DNA of 64,000 nt from Lolium rigidum (GCF_022539505.1 NC_061510.1:396720249-396784248), one strand, 5' to 3'. Positions 47,451 to 59,953 are shown, numbered from the stretch's first letter. Made by a program: numbers and translations. Notes: a model not told the origin generated them from the sequence alone.

Positions 47451-48642
47451 ATGCCAGGAGTACCCGGGGAACTTGCCGAGCACCACCTAAATTTGGATCC
47501 ATCAGCGAGACCAATCAAACAACCTTTGCGGCGTTTTTCGAACCAAACCGCAAAGCTATGTCATCGAAATCAATCGACTACAAGAAGCTGGTTTCATCAA
47601 AGAGATATTCACGAAGCCACATGGGTAGCAAATCCCGTGATGGTGCCAAAGAAAAACACTAAGGTCCTTCGCATGTGCGTCGACTTTACGTGTCTCAACA
47701 AACATTGTCCAAAGGATCACTTCCCCTCCCGAGGATCGATCAAATTATCGACTCCACGGCCGGATGCGAACGTCTTTCCTTCCTCGGACGCGTATTCGCG
47801 GTTACAACCAGATCAGGTTAAAAGAAGAAGATGAAGTAAAGACCGCGTTCATTACACCTTATGGCGTGTTTTGTTACGTAACAATGCCCTTTGGTCTAAA
47901 AAACGCGGGAGCAACATATCGAAGGATGATGCAAAAGTGCTTGGCGACTACAGATTGGGAAAAACGTGCAAGTATACATCGACGACGTCGTCATCACATC
48001 AAAAGAAGGATCAACGCCGATAGAGGACCTCAAGGAAACGTTCGACAACCTCAACAAGTTCTCGCTCGAAGTTGAACCCGACGAAGTGTTCCTTTGGTGT
48101 CCCAGACAGAGAACTCTTGGGGTTTCTAGTCTCAAGCAAGAGGGATTGAAGCAAATCCTGATAAAATACAAGCTATTGTAACATTGAGAAAGTCAACAAA
48201 GTTGAAAGAGATACAACAGCTTAATCAGGCGAGTCGCAGCTTTGAGCAGATTCGTCGCCAAGCTAGGAGAAAAAGCGTTACCATTTTACGCTTTGATAAA
48301 ACAAGGAGACAAATTCCGGTGGAACGAAGAAGCCGACGGAGCTTTCGAAGATTTGAAGCGCAAAATCTCGACACCACCAATCTTGGTGACACCGAAGGAA
48401 AAGGAACCTCTCCTGTTATATATCGCAGCCACGCCCAAGTGGTGAGCACGGCGCTGGTTGTCGAAAGAGAAGAAGAAGGAAAACTCCACGGAGTACGAGA
48501 GGCCAGCTTACTTCGTCGACGAAGTTTTATCGCCGTCAAAACAAAGGTATCCTCAGCACCGAAGCTAGCATACGGAGTGTTCACAACAAGCACGAAAATT
48601 GCGCCACTATTTTTCGGCACACCCAATCATAGTGGTCAATGA
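47451..48642 (+). pseudogene. Element B reverse transcriptase region (frames broken)
   Basis: RT motifs appear in order but in changing frames: MVPKKNTKVLRMCVDF (about 47641), YNQIRLKEEDEVKTAF and MPFGLKNAGATYRRMM (about 47810-47940), then the catalytic box YIDDVV (about 47972). The connection to RNase H (GAFEDLKRKISTPPILVTP) is at about 48330. At least three frameshifts separate these pieces, so no active enzyme can be made. Confidence 0.85.
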
Positions 48643-48835
48643 GGCTCCTTTGTCAAATATACCGAACAATCCAGAAGCTACGGGTCGTGTCTCCCTTTGG
48701 GGAATAGAACTTTCCCTCGGACATCACGTATGAAAAAAGAAAAGCAATCAAGTCGCAAGTTCTCACCGGACTTCATCGCAGAGTGGATGGAGCTGCAAAA
48801 CACAGGACCCCTGCACTCGTCGAGAACTCCGGACC

Positions 48836-49200
48836 ATGAATTTTGACGGGTCCAAAAGAGTTGAAGGAGCTGGAGCGAGAGTCATACTTATATCACCCGA
48901 AGGCGACAAATTGAAGTATATCCTTCGGATGACGTTCCCTAACGCATCTAACAATGAAGCGGAATATGAAGCCCTCATACACGGGATGAGGATGGCAAAG
49001 CATGCGGTGCAACTCGACTAAAAATCTTTGGCGACTCACAACTGGTGGCCCAGCAAGTTATGAACCAATGTGATGCAGTCAATGATAGCATGGTAGCATA
49101 CAAGGAGGTGTACAATGAACTCGAGAAGCTATTCGATGGATGCGAAGTAAATCACATCAGTAGGTTGAGCAACGATGAGGCCGACGTCCTCGCAAACATC
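48836..49200 (+). pseudogene. Element B RNase H domain
   Basis: MNFDGSKRVEGAGARVILIS holds the first catalytic Asp (FDGS), NNEAEYEALIHG the catalytic Glu, and HISRLSNDEADVLANIGSQC the last Asp region. A stop and frameshift at about 49019-49045 splits the domain. Confidence 0.8.
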
Positions 49201-49369
49201 GGGTCGCAGTGCCTCCCAGTCCCGCCAGTGAGTGTTTTGGGAAGAAATATCGGAGAGATCTACAAAGCCAAAAAAGGTGCAGAAAAAGAAAAAACTTCGA
49301 CACCCTCGCAGAAACCACGGAGGATGAAGATGAACAAGAGCTTGTGATGATGGTACAGGTTCCTTGGAT

Positions 49370-50607
49370 GCAAGCATATGTATCATACATCCTCAGTGAA
49401 AGAAATACCCGACGATCCGAGCTTGAAGCAAGGCGAGTAATTCGACGGTCTAAAGCCTTCACGGTGATCAAAGGAGAACTATACAAGCGAAGTATTTCAG
49501 GTGTTCTGCAAAGGTGTGTAACACCCGAAGAAGGAAGAGTAATTTTGAAGGATGTGCACGAAGGAATATGCGGCCACCACGCGAGTAGTCGAGCCATCGC
49601 GGCCAAGGTTTTTCGGGCAGGATTCTACCGGTTGACAGCAATCGAGGACGCCAAAGAAATAGTAAGGACTTGCGATGCGTGTCAAAGGTTCGCCGCAAAA
49701 CCTCACTCTCCACAGCCAGTAACTAGCACCAATACCTTTGTCGTGGCCCTTTGCACAATGGGGACTCGATATGGTGGGCAAGTTACACAAATCATGGCCG
49801 GAAGGAAAGGAATACATGCTAGTAGTCGTCGACAAATTTACAAAGTGGATAGAAGCGAAGCCGATAAATTCACCAGATGGAGCATCCGCAGTAAAATTCA
49901 TAAAAGGCCTCGTCTTCAGATTTGGAGTGCCTCATAGCATCGTCACGGACAATGGCGGTAACTTTACATCCAACGAATTCAAAGATTACCGCAAAGAAGT
50001 GGGTATCAAGCCGCACTTTGCGTCGCTTGCACATCCTCAAACCAACGGGCAGGTCGAGAAAGCCAATGGCATTATCCGCAATGGCATCAAGAAACGTCTC
50101 GTTGTGACCACTAGAAAAAGCTCGACATACCCGGCCTGAAGAACTACCAAGTGTGTTGTGGAGCATCCGAACAACACCAAATACAACGACACAAGAAACA
50201 CCGTTTTTTCTGGTCCATGGCGCGGAGGCAGTACTACCAATAGAAATAGAGCACGACTCCCCTAGAGTCACAGCAGTATGATGAAGAAGCTTCAAAGACA
50301 GCATTGGAAGACGACGTAGACGCACTCGACGAAGCTCGAGACGAAGTATTATCAAGGGTCACCAAATATCAACAGGACTTGAAGAATTACCACAGTCGAC
50401 GTTTGCGGCCAAGATCCTTTCAAGTGGGAGACTTAGTTCTTCGGCTCACGCAAAAAAGTCATGAAAAACTCGAGTCACCATGGCTTGGTCCCTATATCGT
50501 CACGTGAAGTAATCGGAGGAGGAGCATACAGGATAAAGGACAAGAAGACAGGGGTGGAGGAGCAAAACCCCTGGAACGTGGCGCAACTCAGGCGGTTCTA
50601 CGCCTAG
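49370..50607 (+). pseudogene. Element B integrase
   Basis: The HHCC zinc finger is seen as HEGICGHH and CDACQRF (about 49558-49692). The DDE core gives WGLDMVGKL (first Asp, about 49756), VTDNGGNFTS (second Asp, about 49942) and GQVEKANG (Glu, about 50050). The C-terminal part (RRLRPRSFQVGDLVLRL, then LRRFYA and a stop at 50605-50607) has no chromodomain. Frameshifts occur near 49710, 50110 and 50507. Confidence 0.85.
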
Positions 50608-51214
50608 AGCTAAAATATAGTCCTTGTAAAACTTCAATGTACTGAAACGCCCACGAGTTTTCAGATGCACTCTTTTCCTTTTTCGGGGCACCGAGTGGGG
50701 CCGGGAAAGGTTTTTAATGAGGCGGGCTCGTGGTGCTGCAATATAATAAAGATAGTGGAGATATACTTCTTATTTTTCGACACGCTTGGGGGCTCAACGC
50801 CTAAGTCTCAAAATACATACAATATAGATTCACTGAAATATTTCGCCTTGGTACATTAATACCTCGCTAAATATAAACATCGGAAGCCAGCAATCATAAA
50901 TGCAGTGTACACATCAAAAATTTTAAGTGCTTTGGTCTAAGAACCTCGCAATATAAATATAGAACTTCGACATCAAAAAAAAAAAAAAACTCGAGGATTG
51001 GCAATCCAGCAAAAGGAAAAACAAGGATGTCTTATTACAACAGAAAAGATAGATTTCAAAGAGGGAAAAATAGTACAACTTTCGCCCAGTTAAGCTCGGG
51101 GGCTTCAACAACATAGAGGGCCTCGGCAGTATACAATAAATTCCTCCGGAAATAAAAAAAAGGAGGAGGGAAATAAAAAAAGAGTGAGATACAAGGTTTC
51201 CAATATAATACAAA
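50608..51214 (+). other. Spacer between integrase and antisense gene in element B
   Basis: AT-rich DNA with a poly-A tract (about 50976-50990) and the repeated phrases CTTGGGGGCTCAACG and CTCGGGGGCTTCAACA (about 50786 and 51095). These resemble the CTCGGGGCTATCGACA polypurine/LTR junction at 56490-56504. Confidence 0.45.
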
Positions 51215-54200
51215 TCAGTTGAATCCTAAGATATTATCCACGGACAAGCCTCTGGTTGTCTTATGTTCAGCATAAGAACCCTTGATAAAGAACTCTGAGT
51301 CCATCCGAAGAAGTTCATCTATCATCGATTCGGCCACAGGAGCTACCATAGCATCGATTGAGTCAATATCATTTTTGCGACGTGTTTTCTTGGCCAGGCA
51401 ACCAGCAACAATTTTCGTCAGGTCTAACTTTGGATAACAGATGTTTATCATAATCATGGCGAACCTCGCTCCAGCAGAAAGTTGAGCCCGCACAAAGTTA
51501 TGAATGCGGGGAGCATCTCTGAATACCTCTAATAATTCAGGGAGAGTTTTCGGAACCTCGTTTCGAGGAAATAAATTCCTATAGACAAGGGTTAATGTCG
51601 CCGTGCAAAAATTGAGAAAGTCGCGCACTTGGCAAGCACGATCTTGGAACCTAACAATTTGTTGGGTTCGTTCAGAGTGGCCCGTAACAAACAGCCATGA
51701 TTAAGGGAAAGATTGACAAGAAGATTTGTTCTCTCATTCACTCTCTCGATCTTCGGCAACAGAATCAAGAACTCGAGCCCGATAAAGCGACAGGGCAAGA
51801 AATTGGAAAAAAGACATAGCAAAATAAAGAGAAGGCGTCTTGAGGTTGCAAAAACGTACCTAACATATCTCGTGCTAGCTTCCAAGCATTAGCTCAAGCA
51901 TACTATTTTCTCGGGTTGTGGCTCCTTCGCTTCTAAGACAGCAGAGCATCCTTAGCAGCCATAGCTTCTTGGGCTTGTTGAAAAGCAAGTTGTTCTCGTT
52001 CAGATGCTTTCCGAGATTGTTCCATCATGGCCAAAGTTTGTTTCTTCATAGATTGAAGTTGTTGTCGAAGTTCTTGCAAATCTTCCGACAAATGTCCGCT
52101 TGATGAACTCTCGAGGAGATTATGGTCGACTAGTACTTTCTTCGAGAAGGAAGATGCAGTGAAGCAGCGTGAACAAGGAGGGGTCGAGTAATTATCAAAT
52201 ATTAACTGGAAAAGAAAGGCCCAGGATCAATGAAAAGCACGAAGAGAAATTTCATTACTTGCTAGAAAATTTACACAGACATTACAAAAGAAAGTTTCCC
52301 AGGAGGACTAAGAGAGTAATTGTCGCCAAGGCTAAAATGGCGACAAGAGCAAAAGAAACAGAAAAGAAACAAGGAGGCATGCAACTAGACCTCCGGCCTT
52401 GAGGAGCTAGGAGTCGAAGCTGGCTTGATCCCGAGATACGCCAAGATCTTCTTCGTGTTGGGCTTGGCTGCCTTGATCAGTGACCTCCATCTCGACTGCT
52501 CTATCTGATCGGTGTCGCCAACCTTCATCCAATCAAGCGTCTGTTGGCTGTCAGCAACTAGGGCAACAGTATTCTCGACAACAACCTTCATATTCTCCCG
52601 ACGCATCTTCAGCTCCAAGGTCCTCCGACGAATTGAAAAGCTTGGCAAGGGCAAGGAAAGTCGAAGGTTCCTCTTTCTTCGGGAAGAAGTAGGGGAACAA
52701 CGCCGACAAACCTGCACTCGGCATTTGCCACGCCTTCACGAATTTCGCGCCCATGAAACTCCGGAAGAGAAAGTGCGTCGAGGAGAGGGTCATTGACGGG
52801 GTTATCCGGATCAAAATCCTCGGTCCGTTTGAGCTGCCACACGAGACAAAACATTAGTCAAAAACCAAGAAACAGGAAGTACAATAAAATAGAAGGGATT
52901 GATGATATTACTCGTAGTACGCCGACTTTGCGACTTCGTACGCTTGAGGATCCCTTGTTCACGAGCAGCTTGGGCAGCTTTCCGCTCGTCTAAAGCAGCA
53001 TTCAGCATCTTTAAGCCTTTTCCGCAGCTTCCTCGACACTAGCAGCCTTTGCTTTGGCATCATCAGCCTCGGCTTTAGCTTCGCTAGCGACAAGTTCGGC
53101 TTTCATGCGAGCCGCCTCACTTTGCTCTAGTTTGTGAGCAAGGGCGTCGGCACGCTTGTTGGCCTCTGCAAGTTTCTCTATCAAGATAAAAAAGGGACAG
53201 AAAGATCAAAAATCGCGACAAACAAAAAGGAGCAAAATTCAGGAAGAAGGGCAAATATAAAGGTTATTACCTTCGGCTCTGCTGGCATACTCGCGGTACC
53301 CAATAAATTGGGACCCGATGCGGATAAGATCTTTGATCATAGGCTGTCAAAGAAGAAAAACGAAGGAGAAAACATCGGCATTAAAAAAAGTAAGGGTCTA
53401 AAAAAGCAAAATAGAGGAAATATAGACATCGACAAACTTACATCATCCAAGAGTTGCGACGAAGAGCCGCTTAATTGAGGGGCAGGCTCAATGGTCATTT
53501 CAACCCTTGCCCTTTTTGGTGAAGGGACAAGGGGGCTCGAAGGAGGAGTAGATGTATCAACATTTTGTTGAGGAGGCGATGATTCTTCTCCTTCAACAGG
53601 CTTCTCCGAAATAACTAAAGTATGTGACGTGCTCGTCCGAGGAGCTACGTCACGAGTTGGTACTTCTTCCTCGTCATCACTGCAAGTGAGGATCAAATAG
53701 CATAAAAAGCAAGACAAGGAAAAACTTCGACTACAGAAAATAAGGGGAAATCAAGGTAACTTACGAGCTGACGAGGGATTCAATATAAGGATCATAAGCT
53801 GCCTTCGGATGAGAAGGAACAACTTCTTCGGCTTTGGATGTGCCGGAATCTTCGGCATTGCTCCTCTTCCTTTTCTTCGGTGGAGAAACGGCGGGAGGAG
53901 GAGATTGGACCGACGTAGTGTCTTCGGAAGATCCCGCAGATTTTCGAGAATCCACGGGATCATTCACAAAGGATGGAGCTTCTTGAGTATCGTCAGTGAC
54001 AATGCCCATCTCTTCGACTTCTCCATCCTCAGGAAGAGGAGGAAGGGAAGCCATAGTAGGATGATTCTGCAGGAAAATGGCGGCAAAAGGAAAAATAGAG
54101 AAATATCAATACAATGAGATGCAGGGAAACTTCGGAACAAAATAAAAATTCGAGAAGACAAAATACCTCGGGGAGTGGATTGGTGGAGCTGTATGGCTCC

Positions 54201-55101
54201 ACGCGACAAGAGGAAGGAATAGGATCCCTCTTGCTCAGCGAGGTGATTCTTCGAATAAGCTTTTCCAAGTCCTTCACAGAAAGATCACTGGAAAGCCTAT
54301 TGGCGTCATTGGCACCAGAATACGTCCAAAGGGGATTTTTGCGAGCCTGAAGAGGCTGCACTCTAATCCTAAGAAAATAGGCAATGATTTGGACACCAGA
54401 TAACTCTTTGCCTCGAGTATTTTGGAGTTGATGAATACGAGACATAAGAGCTTCTGTCGCCTTTTTCTCTTCTTCGGAAGCTTCAGCATCCCAGGAGTAG
54501 CGGCGTTGAATTTTTGCGTTTCCGTCGAAAGGAACTATGTTGTGTTCCACGGAATCGGCACTTTCTTCGTGTATATAGAGCCACCTTTTGCGCCATCCTT
54601 GGACGAGTCAGGAAATTTGACGTCGAAATAATCGACGTCGGTGCGGACACAGGATAACAACACCACCTATGTTGTAGGTGGCGTTGTGAGCGCCATTGCG
54701 GCGGAGGCAGAAAATGCGTTTCCAAAGAGCCCAATTAGGAGCGACTCCAAGGAAGCATTCGCAAAGCGTGATAAAAATAGAAATATGAAGGATGGAATTG
54801 GGGGTCGACCTGGTGCAGCTGAATCCCATAGACAAAGAGAAGACCGCGGAGGAAATCGTGGATTGGGGTAGAAAGGCCGCGGATGAGATGATCAACGAAA
54901 CTAACCCGATACTCCATCGGAGGCTTGGGGTAGCTTTCTTCGCCGGGAAAGCGGATGGCGTCTTCCTTCTTCATCGGGCCAAGCCTCTTCGAGCATATTG
55001 ACATCTTGGTTGGAGATTTTGGATCTCTCCCACTCAAGATCCTCAGCGGCCATCTTGGATTCCGGAGTGCTGTGGCGGGTGAGTCGCGTGCGCGGTGGCA
55101 T
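51215..55101 (-). pseudogene. Antisense gene of element B (putative gypsy-type 'Transposase_28'-like protein), broken
   Basis: On the minus strand the gene starts at 55101 with MPPRTRLTRHSTPESKMAAE, and then moves through several frames: FVDHLIRGLSTPIHDFLRGL (about 54900), WALWKRIFCLRRNGAHNATY (about 54700), a Ser/Lys/Pro-rich part (54054-53340), coiled-coil-like Ala/Glu/Lys pieces (53160-52990) and a C-terminal part to 51215. The FVDHLIRG..IHDFLRGLLFVYG core resembles the 'putative gypsy type transposon' family (PF04195) seen in grass Tat elements. Some gaps may be introns (for example near 53250 and 51590), others are frameshifts. Its role in the element is unknown. Confidence 0.65.
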
Positions 55102-55240
55102 CAAAGGCGCTGAAGAAGCAATGTTCGTGTGCGCAGAAGATCAGAAAGAGATGGGCGCAGGGGAGTTTTCGCAGAGGGGAGCAGATAGTGCGGCGCAAGC
55201 GAAGGAGTGGACGGAGGTTGAAGAAAGGTTTATATAGGCT
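55102..55240 (-). promoter_or_regulatory. Promoter and leader of the antisense gene in element B
   Basis: CCTATATAAA (55229-55238, minus strand) is a strong TATA box about 130 bp before the ATG at 55101. A pyrimidine-rich leader follows. It supports independent antisense transcription inside the element. Confidence 0.6.
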
Positions 55241-55559
55241 TCGGGAGAAGTAATGAACCGTCGGATGAAGAAATCGTGTGGTGAAAAGAGATCCAGTAGA
55301 TAAGAGGGTAAAAAGGTATTTTTATGGAGATAGAATGGAACAGGCGTTACTGAACGTGCGCCAGGAAAAGCGGAGGACGTGTGTCCCCCACTTGCACGAC
55401 GTGTCAACGTGGTGGGAACAATGGACCCACAAGGCAGAAAAATTTCGACTATTAACAGAGCTGAAGAGAATTTGACAAAGTAAAATATGTCGGCAAGAAA
55501 AATAAAAGGAGAATGGCGACAGGAGAAGTTATTTGAATACTTCGGGAGCCTTTGGTCAG

Positions 55560-55890
55560 AAACAAGTTTTTTGCCCAAATGCTCGGGGGCTACTTCGATA
55601 AAAGTAAAATTTCGACTATGGCAAATATAGAAATTGTGGGAGCCTACAACCAAGCACAAGTTCTTGGCTGTAGCCTCGGGGGCTACTCCCATCGGGAGCG
55701 CTGTTCGCGCACCCGAGATGTAAAAAGTAGAAGAAAGAAAATAGAGAATATCGGGAAATAATGGCAATATAGCGACATGGTGGACTAAAATGTTGAACCT
55801 ACAACCAAGCACAAGTTCTTGGTTGTAGCCTCGGGGGCTACTCCCATCGGGAACGCTGTTCGCGTGCCCGATGAAATGAAAAAAGGAAAA
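55560..55890 (+). repeat. Direct repeats in the 3' region of element B
   Basis: A segment starting CTACAACCAAGCACAAGTTC and containing GTAGCCTCGGGGGCTACTCC and CATCGGGA.CGCTGTTCGCG occurs at about 55643-55722 and 55799-55877. A shorter related piece (GCTCGGGGGCTACTTCGA) lies at about 55580. The GTAGCCTCGGGGGCTAC core is itself a hairpin (GTAGCC/GGCTAC). Confidence 0.7.
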
Positions 55891-56499
55891 AGAAAGAAAA
55901 ATAGAAAAGCAAGAGAGTATATTTCGAGTTATAATTAACTCTGCATATACTCCCATCGGGAGATTAATATAAGTCATATTTGACTCGATAAAATGTGCCA
56001 TTCCAACAGCCTGGAAAAGCACTCGACAATATATTCTCAGAACGCCAATGTTGCGATCAATTTCTGAATGCCGCAAATTTGCGAAGGTAAGACCCCGGAT
56101 CCATTCTCGCTGGGCGTGGCATCGCCGAAGACTGCGCTCTGTTGCTTTTATCCGTATCAACCGATACGAAGAAAAATCCTAACGGACGCGTTAGGTACTC
56201 GATAAATTTGACCGGGACTCGACAGAATGGTAAGACCTTAAGCGGCACCTCGTCGAAGTTTGCACCAAGTATCCCGAGATCATGTCCAGGGACGTGATCT
56301 TGAAGTAGGTTTTTGCGAATTGCCACTAGAGCAGCTTAACTAGTACCCGATCCGTCGATGAACTAGCCCCAATTACCAATATCCCCGTACAATATAGAAA
56401 TTTATATAAAGAAATATAGAAAAAGTTTAAATTGTTAAATAAGAATAAGCGATGGAGATTTTCCCCGATTCTACGATTCGAGCAAAATCTCGGGGCTAT

Positions 56500-56884
56500 C
56501 GACATAGGCATCCCAAATGGGCCTCGCCAAAGATAGTACCCGGGGTTTAATGAAGGCCCACTACCCGAAGAATAAGAAGGTTCGAGAGCCCAAGATATAT
56601 TAAGGAAAGTAGAATTGTAATAGGAAGTGTTGTTTGTAATCTGGTGGGATGAATTAGAAACCGTCCCGGACTCTGTAACTTGTACAAAACGAAACCCTCG
56701 GCTCCACCTCTTATATAAAGGGGGAGTCGAGGGACGAGGAGATCGTCGAATCATTGTCTGCAAACCCTAGTTTTCATAATCGTCGAGTACTTTTCGGCTG
56801 AAACCTTCGAGATCTACTTGCCCTCTACTTCTAACTAAACCCTAGCCTACAATCCATAGGCATTGACAAGTTAATCCCTTGTCA
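56500..56884 (+). repeat. 3' LTR of element B
   Basis: It follows the purine-rich AAAATCTCGGGGCTAT. Its first base is C where the 5' LTR has T, so it reads CGACATAGG; it ends CCCTTGTCA and is followed by ATAAT. It is otherwise collinear with the 5' LTR. Confidence 0.9.
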
Positions 56885-56889
56885 ATAAT

Positions 56890-57653
56890 CAAAATAGCAT
56901 CCTATATTTTAGACAAAATGATAATGAACATGTAGCAACAACGTGGGAAAGAATTAAAAACATGCTTAGAACTTGCCCATCACATGGAGTTAATGAATGA
57001 ACTATCTTACACTCTTTCTATATTGGGTTAAACATATTGTCTAGAAGCATGATAGATTCCACTGCGGCGGGTGCTTTTATGGGTAAAACTGTTCCAAAAG
57101 CTAAAGCCATATTAGAAAACATGTTACATAATCATAGTCAATGGCATACTAAAAGAGCACCTAATCACCTAATCCCAGTAAGAAAGTGCATTCAATTTAA
57201 AAATGATGCCATGCTTGCCTACATAGCCAAGCAAAGTAATGATAATGTCCCTCTACAAGAATTAGTTGGAAACAACAATGAAAATGTGGAAGAAACTTTG
57301 AAAATAATGGGTATGGAAATAACAATTACAATAATTCTTATGGACGGTCACCTTATGTGCCAAACAAATATGCTAGTGGTAGTAACTCTAATGAATTGGA
57401 GAACACCATTAGATCTTTTATTGCTACACAAAATGAGTTAAATAAAGAATTCACAACAAAATTTGAAAGGCAAGATGCTTTGATTGATAAAGTTGAGCTC
57501 TTAACACAAGAAGTTGTGTCTTTCAAAAATCTCTTACAACAAAAGAGCCATGAAGAAACAATTAAATATGTGCAAGAAGTTATAGATAAATCTTGGGAAG
57601 TTTTGAATGCTATGGATGCAAAAGAAACTCTTATGCTTGCTAATGATAAATAA
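56890..57653 (+). pseudogene. Element C gag, 3' part
   Basis: Coding resumes after the nested element with phrases matching element A's gag: TWERIKNMLRTCPSHGVNE, then a TGA at about 56998, SMIDSTAAGAFMGKTVPKAK (57046 on) and, in another frame, a coiled-coil tail (KFERQDALIDKVELLTQEVV) to the TAA at 57651-57653. At least one stop and one frameshift are present. Confidence 0.7.
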
Positions 57654-57899
57654 ATTGAAGAAGTTAAAATTCTTAGTGAATCAAAGGAACCACTTTTAGA
57701 TCTTGATGAATGTAGCTTCCATGAATTGTTATACTTGAGAAATTTGCTAAAGATCACACTATCAATGTCAATCAGGCTGATTTGGGTTCCTATTTTGCTA
57801 ACTATGTCAAAAAAAAAGATTCAAAGGTACAATAATGAGGCTATGATACCACCTAAGCTTGGGGATGCGTGGATCCCCAGGATCTTAATTTATATTGAT

Positions 57900-58295
57900 A
57901 AATAAACACATCATGTCATTCTAGATTTAGGATCTAGTATCTCTATCATATCAAAAGAGCTATATGAATTACTTAATCTTAAAGATATGGAAAAAATATC
58001 TATTGATTTATTACTTGCTGATGATTCAACCAAAACTAATTTAGAAAGAATAAATGATGTAATGGTTGAATTGCAAATGACATATGTGCATGTTGATTTC
58101 ATTGTTATGGACATGGGTAGAAATACCTTTAGTTCTATAATCCTTGGAAGACCTTTTCTGAAAACAACATGAGCTATCATTGATTCTAAAGAAGGGAATG
58201 TCAACTTCCAATTCCCACACAAGAAGTGTATGGAGCACTTTCCGTGGAAGAATGAGGTAGCATTCATGCTACCACATAATTTCCATGACACTTGA
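57900..58295 (+). pseudogene. Element C retropepsin-like domain
   Basis: LDLGSSISIISKELYELLNL carries the catalytic Asp (DLGSS), and SIILGRPFLKTT the second box. A TGA right after it (58170-58172) replaces a coding triplet present in element A. The same frame then continues (AIIDSKEGNVNFQFPHKKCM) to a TGA at 58293-58295. Confidence 0.75.
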
Positions 58296-58306
58296 ACAAG
58301 TAAGTA

Positions 58307-58353
58307 AGCCTAGCTATATGGCTATAAAGAAAGCGCTTTACAGGGGGCAACCC
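58307..58353 (+). other. Conserved post-stop hairpin motif of element C
   Basis: AGCC (58307-58310) pairs with GGCT (58320-58323) around a 9-base loop TAGCTATAT. Then come TAAAGAAAGCGCTTT and GGGGGCAACCC, where GGG and CCC can pair. It starts 12 bases after the stop and matches the motif at 2079-2126 in element A. Confidence 0.55.
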
Positions 58354-59904
58354 GAGATGTTTTTATATTTGGTTTTTTATTTTACATGCTTGCTGTAGCA
58401 TGTTAGTTTTATTTTAGTTTACTCTCCGGTTTTTAAATAAAGTATCAAGTTTTTACCGATTTGGATGTTTAAAGTTGCAAATATAATATGGAGTTGTTGT
58501 TTTCTGCGTTGCACTTTTTAGTGCACGATTTTTCTGATTTTTTTGGTAATTCCTAAATATTAATAAATTCACAGTAGATGTACCTTTTTATCCTCTATAT
58601 GCACGTAAATTGACTTAAATTCCTGACGTGTCTAAGTCGTGCTAAAAATTTAGTTTTGCTGCAGCAAAAATTCTGGACAGATTCTACTTGTCAATGTTAG
58701 ATCCATTCTTTTGAGTGTAAAAATATTTTTTTGCTTGGAATTTTGATATGCTATAATGAGTAGAACATTATGTGCTCTCTAGTTCACAAATATATAATTT
58801 TATTTATGATTAAACTAGTAGCAAGCATGATTTCTTTGTACCTCTAATGTCACCCCATAGAAAAGAATGGGAATAAAAGTTTGTGTTGAAGTTTTTCCAT
58901 CGGGAATGGAGGAATATCACACTAAGATTATTCAACTATGATGAATATAATAAGCTTGGGAATGCCCATGACACCCCACTAGACTCATTCTAAAACTCTT
59001 GGTTTGAGCACCTCTATACTCTGTTTTTTAGCAACATAGATTTTTCGCAAAAACTTGAAGCGTCCTTATTTTATTTGTGTCTAGTTTTGTTTTTAAAAAT
59101 GAAAGGACCGTCATATTGAGTATTCATAATGCACATGAATGAGATACTGGACCAAACTCTCTATCTCTGAATGGTTAAAGTAAATTAAGTTGCATGATTA
59201 TAAAAGAAAAGGAGGAATGCCTAAAGCTAAAATTTATTTTGTGTATGGTATTCTAGTTTCACATGCTCTATTGAGTGATGATTTTCTATGTGCCTTATTC
59301 AGTGATACTTCTTGCTAGTATACATAGATGTTTAATTTTAAGTACATTGTTTGATAATAAATGAATAGCTCTATGGATACTGTTGCATGCTTTTAGACCT
59401 CTTGCTAGCCAAACAAATTAAATTCTTACAGAAGCATAGACTTATTTTCAAGCTCAACTTAAATCCAATGTCTATCATACCTACCTATATAGCACTTGCT
59501 ATTACAAGTATAATGTGTGTGTTATGCCTCCAACCTTTTTAAAATACCCTTTTTGTGTAATTTAAAGCTCATAAGAAAGTAAGGTTTGAAAGGAAAGTAC
59601 TGCTATGCATGTTGTGGGTTTGGCTGATTATGAGTAATGAGCTAGACCATAACCACGCTTACTGGAGACGTCTTTGAACATTGCACCATTGGGGTATTGC
59701 ACCCTGCGTTGATCATCATTTCTTTTGTGTTGTTGACGGCTATCTCTTGCGGAATAAGTGGAGGTTATCAAGAGTAAGTATGCATGCATTGTTAGAGAAA
59801 AGCAATGGACCGCTAACCGAAGCCATGCTTAATCATAGTGAAAGTTTCAGCAACAAGCATCCTCAATAGAAAGAGTGAAAAAAGTAAAAGAAAAAGAGTT
59901 AGTG

Positions 59905-59953
<49 letters not shown>

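Larger units (their letters stand above)
43788..56884 (+). mobile_element. Element B: Ty3/gypsy retrotransposon (Tat-like) nested in element C
   Basis: Two nearly identical LTRs (43788-44167 and 56500-56884) enclose a primer site, Gag-PR-RT-RNaseH-INT on the plus strand and a 5.9-kb 3' region with antisense ORFs. The 5-bp duplication ATAAT lies at 43783-43787 and 56885-56889. Gypsy gene order without a chromodomain, plus antisense coding in the 3' region, is typical of the Tat lineage. By eye the LTRs differ by only three or four substitutions and five single-base indels over about 380 bp, so the insertion is young. Even so, every reading frame is interrupted. Confidence 0.92.

Noticed and set aside
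55643..55877. Repeat-spacer pattern resembling a CRISPR array
   Set aside because: Only two to three units in a plant retrotransposon, with long unequal spacing; ordinary element repeats.
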